DNA of 64,000 nt. Origin: Posidonia oceanica. Taxonomy: Eukaryota > Streptophyta > Magnoliopsida > Alismatales > Posidoniaceae. The stretch lies in the NCBI GenBank assembly GCA_037176725.1, contig JAZBRS010000049.1:39672001-39736000 (forward strand), written 5' to 3'. Below the pieces are notes generated by a model. It ran no database searches. It was not told where the DNA came from and saw only the letters and a list, made by a program, of their open reading frames with translations. Numbering within the stretch: position 1 is the stretch's first letter; every line of letters begins with the position of its first letter. This document shows positions 43,286 to 55,225 of this stretch, piece after piece. Both the position numbers and the translations under genes were made by a program.

Positions 43286-44237
43286 GAAGCCAAACTGTTG
43301 CATGACCCGGATAGGGTGATATTCCACACCCTCGGTGAATCCTGGCAGTACGACCAGTCGCATGTCATAGGTGTCGAAAATGACAGTGAATGGCTCAGCT
43401 ACAGTTGGGACGGTACGCTAGGTTATTGTATCATCTGTTAGCTTTGACAGCCTCTCGTCTTCTTCGCGGACACTCTTGATGGTCATGGCGTGGCCCCTGC
43501 TGCAGTATGCCTCAAATGGTTGCCTTTGGGAGCGTAGAATGTCTATCTCTAGATGTCCGGCTAGCTAAACATGTACCAGAGCCCTGTAGGCGTGAAAGTT
43601 GCGGCAGCGGTGTGAAATGCGGTCCAGCCCGTGATAGGTCTCTGCTTGGACGACAGATGCTAGGTCGATCTGCCGGGTCACCACAGCAAGTGCAATCTCA
43701 GCAACCTCGATTGCAACCGTCGTCCAACCGTGAGTGAAGACCATAGCTCATCTCCCAGTACGGCACGCTTCATGGCAACCTCCTCGAAGTAGTTCAGGCA
43801 AAGCATGGGTACAGGCTCGTCAATGCAGACCAGTTTCTTCTCGCAGCTCTCCATGGAGAGTCCAGTTAGCTGTTTCATGACAGCGACATAGCCAGTATGC
43901 CTTGTGAACACAGTTGGTCCCATGAGCTTGGAGAAGCCGTAGATCTGGCACACCTCCTCCAGTGCAGGCGTTAATCCCGTCCTGTCGAAGCGAAAGACGT
44001 GGTGCGCTGGCTTCCAGAACCTTGCAGTAGCGCACAAGAGATGTTGGCTCACTTCTACATCAACAGCCTTCGAAAGTTTGGGCGGGATGCCCTACAAGCT
44101 CAGCTTCTCGCGGTCAGCCTCTGTGAGCTCACTGATCCAACCCTGAAGGACCCCGGAGCAATGTGCTGGGGTTTCCAAAGTGGAGAAGCCCAACATGCGG
44201 GAGGGAAGGCAGCAACTGGTGTGAAGTCTTCGGGTAC
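43286..44237 (-). pseudogene. T2 3' ORF, N-terminal and middle part (DUF7745-like)
   Basis: Homolog of the T1 3' ORF. The minus strand gives MLGFSTLETP, GWISELTEADREKLSL, a TAG where T1 has Trp, then GIPPKLSKAVDVEVSQHLLC, FWKPAHHVFRFDRT and LTPALEEVCQIYGFSKLMGP. Frameshifts lie near 44190 and 43745. The middle is recognisable down to the S2 insertion point at 43286, where the C-terminus is found again at 26965-27222. A splice acceptor-like ATTACAG|GTACCC is at 44238/44237. Confidence 0.85.
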
Positions 44238-44238
44238 C

Positions 44239-45633
44239 TGTAATCAAAGCTGTTCATTAATCCAGGTCAAACAGGCATACAATACAGACTGTTAGAGAAA
44301 CAGATGCGCATAGCAAAGCTGATAAAGCAGTTTAGATGTTACAGTTAACAATCAGATCACAGAATCCAAGCACATTCAGCTATGTAAAGGGGCTTTGCCT
44401 GTGCAAGGCGATGTTGCACAAAAGGCACTCTTGTCCTCGTCCGCATGGAGCGTGGGAACAAGGGAAAGGGGCTTCGTCCGTCTAGAGCGAAGTCACAAAG
44501 GGGGTGCACCTCTCCTTGTCCATATGGAGTGGGGAGCAAGCAAAAAGGGACTTCGTCCACCCGAAGCAAAGTCGCACAGAGATTGGGGATGGTGCCTGAC
44601 TACAGGCCCGACGGCCCATGAGGGACCTTAGGGTACCAAGGTTGTCCTGCTACCTCTGAAGTGACTGCCCTGTTTCTGACTACTGACATTCATCCTGAGC
44701 TGCTGCACTGACTGTGATAAACAGCTCTGAGGCTCAAAGGCGGTCAACCTACCGTGACAAGAGTACTGTCCCAGCGTCGAGCTGAGCCTTGCCGAGCGGG
44801 AGGAAAAGGGAAAGAGGGATGATTTGATAGTAGATAGATGCATGCATGATCTATGCTAAATTTCTATTACCCTCAACATATGGAGTGCTTGATGTTGGCT
44901 TCAAAGGAAAGGAGCGGTCTCTGATTCACTAGACTCTACTCGGATTCCCAACTGTTGGTGGCACTCTGGAATGGGTGATGGTTTTAATGTTAAGGTGTGA
45001 AAGCTACACATACTCTTTTCATTTATCATTTTTCTTTTACTCCCACATAGGTGTGAAAGCTTCCCCATCCCTGGCTTGGAGGTAAAAGGCGCCTGGCTTG
45101 AGGCAGGGGAGTTGCTGCTGGACAGGGGTGGCTAGGCCCTGTGGGATTTGAAGGTTCCCCATGTGCGAACTTCGACTCCTCTCCAAAGTAATTTGGAGGG
45201 ACAGGGTCACGTTGCTTGCCTCTATCTCTAGGGCTAACTTCCGTCATCACCTTCTATCTTTTTTTTTTTTTTTTGGGTGACCAGGCTTAGACATGTAAAC
45301 TTTTTTAGCTCACACTCTCTCACACCCTAGCATTTTATCACCCTCTGGAGGTGTCCTAGGGGATTTGGACATTTCGTCTATCCTCACTGGATGGTGGCTC
45401 CCTCACTGGTTAGGACATCTAAGCAGTGTCAGGTGAGGTAGAGTGTACTCTTTCCAGAGCAGGCAAGCATCTCCGATTTCATCACCGGGCCATGATTGTA
45501 AATGCATATGATGTATACATCTCTCTTTCCCTTGTTTTTGTTTTTGCTGATAAAAATAAACATGACAAATATGCATGTGAATGTAAATGCAAGAAGTGGG
45601 AGACAGGGGACTCTGCAAGGTAGCGGCGGCAGA
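44239..45633 (-). other. T2 spacer between pol and the 3' ORF
   Basis: Counterpart of 3227-4557 in T1. It shares short stretches (for example agagcaggcaagca near 45460). It contains a T-run at 45259-45275. No gene seen. Confidence 0.6.
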
Positions 45634-46745
45634 CTACTGGTACTACTTCTTGAGGTAGCACGAGTTGACCAGTTCTAATTGCTCAACCTAGTCCATGTCC
45701 TCAAGGACAGCTGCGCCATCGAAAAAGACCTACTTGATCAGAAAGGGGCCACGCTAGTTAGGCTGGAATTTGCCTCGACCGTTTGGGAGATGGATGGCTC
45801 GAAGGACCATATCCCTTGGATGGAAGCTTCTGGGCCTAACCTTCTTCTGGTATGCTCCAGCCGAACGCCTCTGATAACACTGAGCATGATGCATGGATTG
45901 CAGCCTATGCTCATCAATCAGGTTCAGCTGGATGCAGCGGTCTTCGACCCATTCTACTTCTTCCAGCTCAGCTTCTTGTAGGATCCGCAGTGAGGGGATC
46001 TCTACTTCAACAGGCAGTACTGCCTCCATGCCGTACACCACCGAGTACGGGGTTGGTTATGTCGAGGTCCGGACTGATGTCCTGTACGCCCAGAGTGCGT
46101 ACGGAAGCTTGTCATGCCAGTCCTTGTGAGTCTCTGCCATCTTTTTCAAGATCTTGACAAGATTCTTATTGGCAGACTCTACTGTGCCATTCATCTGTGG
46201 CCGATTTGGCGAGCTTCGGTGATGTTTGATGTTGAAGCTCTACAGGTAGTCTTCGATTCTCCTGGTTATGAAGTTTGAGCCATTATCAGAGATGAGCGCG
46301 TGTGGTACCCCATACCGAGCTATGATGTTGTTTCTGATAAACTTCTCTGTAGCCGCGGTAGTGACTGTTTTGTAGGAGGCAGCTTCCACCCACTTAGTAA
46401 AATAGTCGATCACTACCAGAATGTAGCGATGACCATTGGAGGCTGCTAGATGTATGACGCCGATGACGTCGATCCCCCAGGTGGAGAAAGGCAATGGCAA
46501 AGAAATGTTGTACAATTACTGTGGGAGAGTGTTTATGAAGTTCCCATGGATTTGGCAGAAATGGCACCTGCACACAAACTGGCAGCAATCTGCCTCCATG
46601 GTTGACCAGAAGTAGCCTTGGAGCATAATCTTCTTGGCTAGCAACACACCGTTCTTGTGAGGGCCGCAGGTCCCTACATGGACATTGAGCATTAGTGTGT
46701 CGGCCTCTTTCTTGCCTACGCAGCGTAGGAGCATCAGATTGTAAG
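45634..46745 (-). pseudogene. T2 integrase, degraded
   Basis: The minus strand keeps CHFCQIHGNF (zinc module), STWGIDVIGVIHL (first Asp), ISDNGSNF (second Asp) and AYQKKVRPRSFHPRDMVLRA with GRGKFQPN in the C-terminal part, ending near KK and YQ at 45634-45650. Several stops and frame breaks. The same order and spacing as in T1. Confidence 0.85.
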
Positions 46746-47345
46746 ATCTTCTGTACTGATGTCCTGCCCCCATCACGTATTTTGACGCCAGACGTGCCAA
46801 AGTCTTTCTGTCTGCTCCTGAGGCGTAAGGTGAGACACTGCCAAATTCCAGGAAGCCCTTAATGTCATGGTACCATGGTTGTTCCTCTGCTAGATCTGCT
46901 TCCTCGATGCTCATGCAGTGTGCGGGCTGTTCCACACGAGTGACTAATACATCCACTGCACGATACTCAGGTATAGAGAACCAAGATGCTAAGGTTGCCA
47001 AAGCATCTGCATAGGTGTTTCTAGCTCTGCTCACGAAGGTGAAGCGGATTTCTCCAAAGTGTTCAATGAGCTTCAGCAGGCATTCATGGTATGGCACAAG
47101 CTTGGGGTCCTTGGTCTTCCAGTCACCGTTGACCTGGGAGATGACCAGCATCGCATCTCCGTGTACATGCAGCTTTCGTACATCGTGCTCGAGTGCGACT
47201 TGCAGTCCCAGAATGCAGGCATCATACTCTGCCTCAATGTTGGTGCAAGGGAAGGTCAATTTCCTAGCAAATGGGATCAGCTCTCCCTACAGCGTTGCTA
47301 GGATAGCACCAATGCCTCTGCCACTTCTATTGACTGTGTCATCGA
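46746..47345 (-). pseudogene. T2 archaeal-type RNase H
   Basis: NIEAEYDACILGLQVALEH (Glu), HGDAMLVISQVNGDWKTKD (Asp) and ARNTYADALATLASW (Asp) are intact in a 247-codon frame that continues into the integrase N-terminus. The first strand, with YLDDTVNRSGRGIG upstream, is separated by a stop near 47289. Confidence 0.85.
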
Positions 47346-48057
47346 GGTACAGATGCCACTGTAGTTTGTCTTCAGGATCCTTCTGCTCTGAATCCTCCAT
47401 GGCGAATACAATGTCCGCATCAGGGAACTGCGTCTGTAGAGGTTGATACTCAGGCAGGGGAAGTCGACCAGATGATCTACCATGGCCTACCCCTTCATGG
47501 ATTTCTGTGTGATGAAGGTGATGTCATATTGGGACAATAACACCTGCCACTTGACGCATCGGCCTACCATGGCCGGCTACTGAAGGAGGAACTTGATGGG
47601 GTCATGCCGACATAAGAGCTAGACTGGGTGCGCCATCACGTAGTGCCTTAGCTTCTGCGCAGTCCAGACAAGAGACAGGCAGGTTTTCTCTATGGTGCTA
47701 TACCTGGCTTCGTAATTAGTGAATTTCTTGCTCTGGTAATAGAAGGCACGCTCCTTTCTACCCGATTCATCATGTTGCCCCAAACTGGCGCGCATGGAAT
47801 ACTGCGTGGTAGAAAGGTAGAGAATCAGAGGTCTCCCTGGCATGGGCGAAACTAAGATAGGAGGCTTGATCAGGAGCTGCTTGATCTTGTCAAATGCAGC
47901 TTGGCACTCCTCGCTCCAGTTGATCTGTGCATTCTTCCTCAAGAGCTTGAAGATCGGTTCACAGATGGGTGTGAGCTGTGTGATGAATAGTCTTATGTAT
48001 TGCAGACGCCCCAGCAGGCCTCTGACTTCCTTTTCAATCTTGGGGGTGGCATGTCCA
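47346..48057 (-). pseudogene. T2 Gypsy-type RNase H and connection
   Basis: EVRGLLGRLQYIRLFITQL, then AAFDKIKQLLIKPPILVSP, LILYLSTTQYSMRASLGQ and ATIEKTCLSLVW-like sequence. The first catalytic Asp is replaced by Ser, as in T1. Stops follow AHPV and lie further downstream. Confidence 0.82.
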
Positions 48058-49120
48058 CTATGGCTTTGGCCTTCGTGGGTCCACTTCAATTCCCGTCTGG
48101 CTAACAATATAGCCCAGTAGCTTGCCCAATGATACCTCAAATACACATTTGCTGGGGTTAAGGCAAAGCTTGTACTTCCTCAGGCGATCAAAGAGCTTCT
48201 TGAGGCAGATGAGGTGATCCTCAGGCTCTCTAGACTTGGTAATTATGTCATCCACGTAGACCTTGACTTCTTGGTGCATGAGGTCGTGGAACAGTGCTGT
48301 CATTGCCCTCTGATATGTTGCTCTGGCATTTTTGAGCCCAAACGGCATAACTTGGTAGCAGAAGACTCCCTAGGGGGTGATAAATGAAGTCTTTTCCATG
48401 TCTTCATCTGTCATCCTAATCTGGTTATAGCCGGAGAAGCTGTCCATGAAGGAGAGCATTTTGTGCCCAGCAATGTTGTCCACCAGGACGTTGATGTGCA
48501 GTAGAGGCAAGTCGTCCTTAGGACTGGCTTTGTTCAGAATCCTATAATCAATGCACATGCAGACCCGGCCATCCTTCTTAAGCACTGGCACAACATTTGC
48601 GAGCCATTCCGGCTAAAGGACGACCTTGAGAAAACCGACGCTGTGCTGCTTCATGATTTCTTCTTTGATCTTGAGCAGCCACTGTGGTCGCCACTTCCGG
48701 AGCTTCTGCTTTACCGGCTTTGCATCTGGATCCAGAGGCAGGTTGTGCAGTACAATCTTGACATCGAGGCCGACCATGTCTTCATTGCTGTAGGCAAAGA
48801 CATCTGCAAATTTCATAAGGAATGCAAAGAATTCTGCTCTAGCCTGGGGTGTCAGTTTGGCACTAATGTGGACCTCTTTAACATCTGCGGTCGTGCCGAT
48901 ATTGACTGCCTCCGTCTCTTTTTCGACGTGGAGGTTAGGCCCTCTTGGGTCGTCATCGTAAGGCTGGAACTCAGGCGGTGGTTCATTATTCTCATCTACG
49001 CCTGTATCATCCTCCTCATATGCAATGAGTTCCGAGAGGATCTCCTTCTCGATGATTGGGTCTGTAATGTCGAAGGAGTGAATAAGTTCCGCCTCTTGAT
49101 CTTAACGACGCCTCAGGATG
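48058..49120 (-). pseudogene. T2 reverse transcriptase, broken
   Basis: DGRVCMCIDYRILNKASPKD, FMDSFSGYNQI, MPFGLKNARATYQRAM and the catalytic VYVDDIITKSREPEDHL (near 48255) are visible in one register, interrupted by stops near 48369, 48613 and 49102. Upstream is HNLPLDPDAKPVKQKLRKWR. Same lineage as T1 RT and clearly related, but not identical. Confidence 0.9.
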
Positions 49121-50640
49121 GTCACGCTCACCTGAGTATTTGTATAGGCTCAGTGGGTAACCTCTGTTTGGGTGGCCTCTGGTCCTGCTGTCTGGCTTGG
49201 CTGTTCTGCTTGCTCTAGCACTACTGTCACTGCTGGAACTGCTGTCACTGCTACCTCTGTTGTTGTCTGTACTGCGACTACCGTTGTCCCCTCCTCCGCA
49301 TTCTCGGATGTACTTGCGGGGAGTGTTGGGGACGGATGATTGTCCTTTGGGCGACTGATCTGTGTACTGTCGCCAAATGCACTATTTGTGCGGGGCATGC
49401 GCGGCTTGAAACATCCAGACCCGCCTCCCGGCTGTGGAGTAATCAACTCGTCTGGTCTAGTGGGTGCTGCCTCTGTTTCTTCCCCCAAGACCATGATTGA
49501 GGGATGGTCTTGCTGCGGGGAGGGATCCGTGACCACGACCTTCCCTTTCCTCACCGCCTGTTGCTCGGCGGCTTCTTCTGCCAACACCGTGAGTTGTTCT
49601 TGGAACAATAGTTCCAAGTCTCCGAGCATGTCATTTACAGGGCTTCTGCAGTCGCACACCCCTCGTCATCTGAGGTGTGTCGACATAGTAGGCATAGACG
49701 GCCTCTTCAGACTCCTGCCTGGCAATTCCTTTGCCTGCGGGGCCGACTCTGGCCGCTGGACATACCACTGCCTGTGGTAACTGCTCTACTGCTGGCTGGC
49801 TAACCTCCTGGCTTGGCTGATCGCGGTACTATGGCGATCAGGCCTGCAAACAGGCCGGCCAGTGCTGCGACTGGCGGGTGTGCAGACAGGGTCACTGCTG
49901 TGGCTGGAGGGGAGGCAGAGGCACTCTTCTGGGGGGCCAACAACTGGACGGTTGTGCTGGGGGACAAAGCGCCGGTGTCCATGGGTGAAGGTGGTTGTCT
50001 CCCTGTAGAGGCTGTGGGGGCCCACCACAAGGCTTGATCTGCTGAAGTTGATGGCTGTATGACTAATGGAGCTACCTGTCTTGCTTGTGGTGCTGTTGAT
50101 AAGGTGGACAGAGTCACGATGCCGTCTGATTCAACTGATTGTGCCGTCAGAAAGGGTGACCTCTATGCTGGTACGATTACGCCGCAAGTGGAGTGATGGA
50201 TGGTGCCTGCAGGTGTGCTTCTGACTCTGGAGCTGTTGGTGTGGCCGTCAAAGGCATAAGTGAAACTACAAGAAGGAGAGGGACTGTCAATTCTGACACA
50301 GAGCCAGCTGATTCTACCACTGTATCAGTAGAGGGAAGGGCTAGGCAAACTGACCGAGATGGGGCTAGGTTGATCTGGACCTCTCTGTCGGTCCGAACTG
50401 GTACAACTGTGCCAGACTGCTCCTCGTCTGCTTAGTAATCCTCAATGCAGACCTACTCCTCTGTCGACAGTGGGGGAACTTGGCACAGTGTCTGCTGAGC
50501 TGCAGCTTGGCTTATGTTTGGGTCAAGGACACCTGCACTGACGAAGTTAGTAAGATCCCGAGGGATCACGAGCTTCTGGTTCCTCAAGTGCAGGCGCTCA
50601 CCGTCGCGCGGTTGCCAGTCGTATCCCAAACCTTCGAAGT
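49121..50640 (-). pseudogene. T2 protease-RT linker
   Basis: Two frames rich in Ala, Ser, Thr, Pro and Gln (about 49150-49659 and 49800-50117), matching the composition and place of the T1 linker at 8401-9615. Typical pieces are GRQPPSPMDTGALSPSTTVQ and SASASPPATAVTLSAHPP. No known fold. Confidence 0.6.
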
Positions 50641-51420
50641 CTCTACGCTCCTAAGCCGTGATTAGCTCGGCGATCCCTTGGCCAAGATGCCCAAGTGGCG
50701 TTCCCCTCACGTAGCCCCACCTGTGGAAGATGTTCTCAACCATCCGGGAAGGGTTGCTGTGAATGGCTAGAGAGCTGACATGTCCAAGATTAGGGATATA
50801 ATTAACCGGCTCAATCAAATTAACACGGTACAAGGTATCAAACAGCTTGGGATCAAACCGGACAGTCTGTTGGGAGACCGAAGAGATCGCAACGATCGGC
50901 TCCTTATCGAAGTTTTCCGCCATGACAACAACAACGTCGTCGCCCCAACGGAACTTGATCATGCGGTGGAGGGTCGAAGGGATCACTAGATGCTTGTGCA
51001 ACCAAGGGCACCCAAGTAGGAGATTGAAAGAGGGTCCCAAGTCGACGATGTAGAATTCTACATCGAATATGACTGGCCAATGGAAAGAGGAATAACCAGG
51101 ATTCCCAAGGAGTCATGGTTCGTGTTGTCAAAAGATGTCATTCCCTTCATGGCTGGCGTGGTGTCCTCGGCTTTGAATCCGAACTTCAGTCCTGTACGTA
51201 GGGGACAGACGTTAAGGCCTAACCCATTGTCAACCAGCGAAAGGGGAATGCGAAAGCTTTTGAACTGCACCCTAACAAATAGGGGTTGGTTGTGGTTAGT
51301 CACTGCTAGAGGCAGCTCATCGCTCGAAAAAGAGATGACCTGTGGCTCTGCGATCATTCCCACCATATTTTCCAAGGTAGCAGGCTCAATGGCTTGGGAC
51401 ACATGTGCGGCCTGGAACAT
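50641..51420 (-). pseudogene. T2 protease and G-patch-like motif
   Basis: IPLSLVDNGLGLNVCPL holds the active-site Asp (DNG). A frame break lies near 51050. Then come FNLLLGCPWLHKH (the conserved block, with Cys where T1 has Arg) and MVENIFHRWGYVRG followed by TPLGHLGQGIAELI. Closely parallel to T1 at 9560-10155. Confidence 0.87.
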
Positions 51421-51830
51421 ACCGAGAATACCCTCACGGTGTTCGCAGGATGAATGAATAAGGTCCCAAATAGAGATATCAGCCTTGGCTTTTCATAGCT
51501 AGGCCGTAATATCAGCTGAAGGCTGGTCTTTTTTCGAGGTGGATGGATTGGCCTTGTTAGGGGTTTCTGTAGTGGTGGGACCAGAGGGTTGGCCTACTGT
51601 TGGGGGTTGGCTTGCTGGTGGAACGTCGAGTAAGGGGCCTTGGCATGTAGTGGGTGGCCGGAAGTGGTGAGGGGACGCGGTAGTAAGTGTCGACTGACGA
51701 ACGAGAGGACGGGAGTGGCTAGCCAGAGGTGGCGGAGGCGGTGGCCGTCTTGACTCGTTGGACGCTGGCATAGAGCGCGTCCAACGTAGGACGTTGCCAC
51801 AGCTTGCGTCCAACGAGTCCAGGACGTTAA
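51421..51830 (-). pseudogene. T2 gag-pro joint, truncated
   Basis: A Pro/Thr/Ser-rich frame (NESRRPPPPPPLASHSRPL ... KKDQPSADITA) that aligns with T1 10300-10600. T2 ends here: from about 51830 the sequence is LTR of T5, so the rest of T2 gag is missing. A 9-bp inverted repeat, GTTGGACGC/GCGTCCAAC, lies near 51770-51800. Confidence 0.7.
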
Positions 51831-52035
51831 AGGGTTGTTTTTGGGTGTTCTGGCTTTGGTTAGGTGTGGGTTAAAGCTTAGGTGAAGTTTTGTGAGGGTT
51901 TAGGTGGGTTTAGGAAGATTTTGGGGTTTGGTGAGGTTTTAGGGTGGGTTTGAGAGAGAGATAGCCATCCCGAAATCCAAGCGTGCTTCCAGCAAGATCT
52001 ACCAACGTCCAAGCTGTCAAAATGAGGTGTCTACA
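51831..52035 (-). repeat. T5 3' LTR, first 205 bp
   Basis: Starts TGTAGACACCTCATTTTGAC on the minus strand at 52035, the family LTR start, preceded by a polypurine tract. It ends abruptly near 51831 where T2 gag sequence begins. Confidence 0.82.
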
Positions 52036-52050
52036 AATGCCCCACCCTGA
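52036..52050 (-). other. Polypurine tract of T5
   Basis: CAGGGTGGGGCATT on the minus strand before TGTAGACACC; counterpart of 119-133. Confidence 0.85.
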
Positions 52051-52379
52051 GCGAGGTCAAGGGACTCGAGGCCGCTGCTTAGGGTAGACAAGACATCCCT
52101 CCTGATGCCGGTGGACGCACCAAAAGTCATGACTCGTAGCCGCAATGAAGATGCTGATGCAATGCTTACGCTAATGCGATGCTTACACTAACGCTCATTG
52201 CACTGTACTCCACTGGGGGGAAAGCGGGTGATGCATGCACGTGGTGTGGCGAAAAAATGCAGTACAAAGGTGTCACTGGGTAGTGCAAAAGAAAGCAAAA
52301 CGAAGCACGATGAAAGTGCACTGAGCCAAAGCAGCTTCAGCGTGGGTTTGGTATCGAATGCGAGATGCTGTGGATGTGC

Positions 52380-52810
52380 ATGCGGTGGCGAGCACGTAAT
52401 GCCAAGGAAGCGATCCTGGGCCGTACACTACGGTGGGCGTCATACTGGGCAAGCAAAACTGTAAAAAGTTTTGCATCGCTGAGGATGCCACTTTAAGCAA
52501 TGCGCGAACCAGGGGTTCGATTCCTAAGTATGCCGTGTCTGGAAAAACGGAATGCGGAAGTTGGGGTAATGACTACAGAGGAGTAGCAGCGCAATAAGAA
52601 TGAAATGTGATGCAATGTTATGCAGTGAAATGTAGTGTATATACAGTGTGACGTCAGGCACGCGAAACCAAGGAAACGATCCTAGCCGTGCACAACCGTG
52701 GGTGTCATCTAAAGTAGGCAATGCTGTAAAAAGTTTTGCATTGCCGAGGATGCTACCATAAGCAATACGCGAACGAGGGGTGCGAATCCAAAGCGCGCGA
52801 TGTCCGTGTG
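52380..52810 (-). repeat. Diverged tandem duplication of about 260 bp in T5
   Basis: 52385-52530 and 52650-52790 align: ccaaggaagcgatcctgg with ccaaggaaacgatcctag, ctgtaaaaagttttgc in both, and agcaatgcgcgaac with agcaatacgcgaac. Each holds a hairpin but with different pairing (GCAAAAC/GTTTTGC in one, GGCAATGC/GCATTGCC in the other). Confidence 0.75.
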
Positions 52811-52924
52811 ATGATGAAATGTAATTCCATACTGACTCTACGTGGGATACATGGAAGCTACATGATGACATGCAATGATATGCTATGATATGCAACAGAA
52901 TGCTATTACACTACATGATGAAAA

Positions 52925-53830
52925 GGTGATAAGTTAACGGACCTATCGCGGGATAGTTTGGGCAATCAGCCCGCTGAGGAGTTAACGGACTCATCACTGG
53001 ATAGTTGGAGAGTATCCGCCCTGCAAGGAGCTAACGGACTAATCACCGGATAGTTGGGGCTATCAGCCTGCGAAGAGCTAACGAACTCATCACCGGATAG
53101 TTAGGGCTATCACCTCGGTGGATGGTGACAGGCCAGCGAGCCTGTCAGGCAAGAGGGGTGGTGACAAGTGGGATAACATGTAACCACGAATGCAAAGGGA
53201 ATACCATACCCCGAAAGAGTGGCAGAGGTCTGTAGACACTCCCGTAACAGTTAGAGATGTCAGCCCGGATGCAGATGGAAATGTGATACAAGAGGGCAGT
53301 CAAAATAAAGATACCCCTAGTATCGATGAGGGATATCAGGGGACAGTTGAAGCGCCCTTGGCATCAAAATGCAAAGTGGAGACAAAACTAACAAGTTTGC
53401 CAGTCGAGTAGTTAGGGATACCAGCCCGGTGCAATGAGTTGGATGTAAGGGCTCACCGTGTGATGTGCAATGCCGGTGGGGATTGCAATGGGATAACACA
53501 AAGGGAAATGCTGGGTGATAAGTTAACGGACCTATCGCCGAGTAGTTAGGGCTGCCAGCCTGGTGAGATGGGGGAGCGATACCACAGGGCAGCAAAAAAG
53601 ATGCCTCTAGTATCAGGAATGATACCAAGGGACAGTCGAAGCATCCCTGGCATCGAAATGCGAAGGATGGATGGATGATAAGTTAACAGACCTATCGCCA
53701 AATAGTTAGGGTTATCAGCCTGCTGAGGAGTTAACGGACTCATCATCGGATAGTTAGGGATACCAGCCCAGATGATAAGTTGACGGACTTATCACTGAGC
53801 AGTTAGGGCTGCCAGCCTGGTGCAGGAGGA
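52925..53830 (-). repeat. Hairpin-module array in the T5 3' region, part 1
   Basis: Units of the form GATAAGTTAACGGACCTATC and GGATAGTTAGGGCTATCAGC, alternating with GAGCAGTTAGGGCTGCCAGC. Arms pair as GATA/TATC, GATAG/CTATC, GCAG/CTGC and GATAAG/CTTATC (53772-53791). Related in style and place to 641-1545 in T1. Confidence 0.82.
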
Positions 53831-55225
53831 ATGCAGGATGATGCATAGAGAAAACAAGAACCCATCGTGGTGGTTGTGCAATGGTCTCAGCGCGGGCATG
53901 CGATGCAATGACACTACGTGACAAACAAGGGACATGCCGGTCATCATGAACCTACCCAACGTGGTGGGCGGCAAAATTTGAAAAGCGCGGAGCCTCTGAG
54001 CAAGGTCGGGCAAAAAGTGCTCGTCCTTGACTCCGGTTTTCGAAAATAGAGAGAAGCGAAGGTAGATTATTATGTATGTGTGTTTTTGGAGGCTTAGTAT
54101 TCAAAGCAGCTGATGTTGAGAGGATGCTTCTGCATTTTTTGACTCAGGGGATTCTCGATCCTCATGCAGCGCCATGCCAAGTTGTGGTCGGTGGTTCTCA
54201 TTCTCACTCTTGCTTCGGCATGAGGCCTTAGCTTCGCAGAGTATAGCCTTTGGCTGCATGTTGGTAGCAGAAGCGTTGGATGTAGCTTTATAGCCTCCGT
54301 CTCAATTCCCCGGGGACCGACTACCGCTTTTGACGCTCTCAGATTGATTTTTCCTTTCCCCTCTTGAGGGACTGGAGTTGCATCTAGCCGACCAGGGATG
54401 TAGAGTTGTTGTCTGTACAAGGGATTGGAGCGTGCTGCTTCGCTCAGAGGGTGGGGACAGGTCCTCTAGATAATGTTTACCGTGCGGTTGGCAATGCAGT
54501 GCTTGGAGTTGAAAGTTGAGGAGGCTTCGATGCTTGTCCGAGTCACTCCTCTCATGGGCGGCATCTTTCTTCGACTTTTTTCTTCAATTTTCTTTTATGC
54601 CCAGCATGCAAATCTTGTTATCATATTTTTTGGCTCACATGATCTCTATTCATTTAGATATGCATGTCTTCACCCTCTTGGGGTAGCGGTCCCGGGTGAG
54701 GCGTTAAGAGCTCGGCTAGTCGGCATACACCTTCGACCTTCGCATTGTGTTCAGGCAGCCTCTGGCTACGTTCTTCTCTGCTTTGATCCTCTCCATGTCT
54801 GGTAGACTCTCTTGATAGGGTGGATCTCGCTTTGGGAGTTTTGAGCTCAGTGAGATGCTCTGTTCTGCTATAAGTCTCACACAGTGGCCACATGCAAAGA
54901 GATGGCGCTGCTTGGGTGAGTTCTGCTTGAGATTGTCGATGCTTGACATCCTCTCGGCGCTGCTTGTTTGTCCAAAGCCAGGTTTTTGGATTATGCAAAT
55001 GTTTATGTGTTTTGGTGATTTTACACATGTTTTTGGGTTTTGTTGGTTTTGTGATTTTTATGGTTTTTGCTTTAGGAAAACATAAAGGAGGAAACCAGCG
55101 GAAGGGAAAAACATGTTTTTGTTGTTTTTGATTTTCTTGATTTTTTGGTGCTTTTGTCTTTTTTGGGAAATGATATGTACATGCAGAGGTGATATGAAGT
55201 GATATGTACATGCAGGAAGTGACAA
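53831..55225 (-). other. T5 stretch of unknown content
   Basis: Two longer minus-strand frames (54094-54420 and 54654-55211) show no motif I recognise, and neither has a counterpart in T1 or T2. The second is Lys/Thr/Pro-rich. Probably noncoding. Confidence 0.4.

Noticed and set aside
45259..45275. T-run as a retroposon tail
   Set aside because: It lies in the T2 spacer, which is pyrimidine-rich in T1 too; no duplication or insert edge was found.
52495..52540. tRNA-like GGGGTTCGATTCC
   Set aside because: Resembles a B box, but there is no A box, no cloverleaf and no acceptor pairing; the duplicate near 52775 has lost it.
54654..55211. 185-codon minus frame, including LLTPHPGPLPQEGE
   Set aside because: The phrase resembles translated bacterial repeat sequence by chance. 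The frame is Lys/Thr/Pro-rich, has no known domain and no counterpart in T1 or T2.
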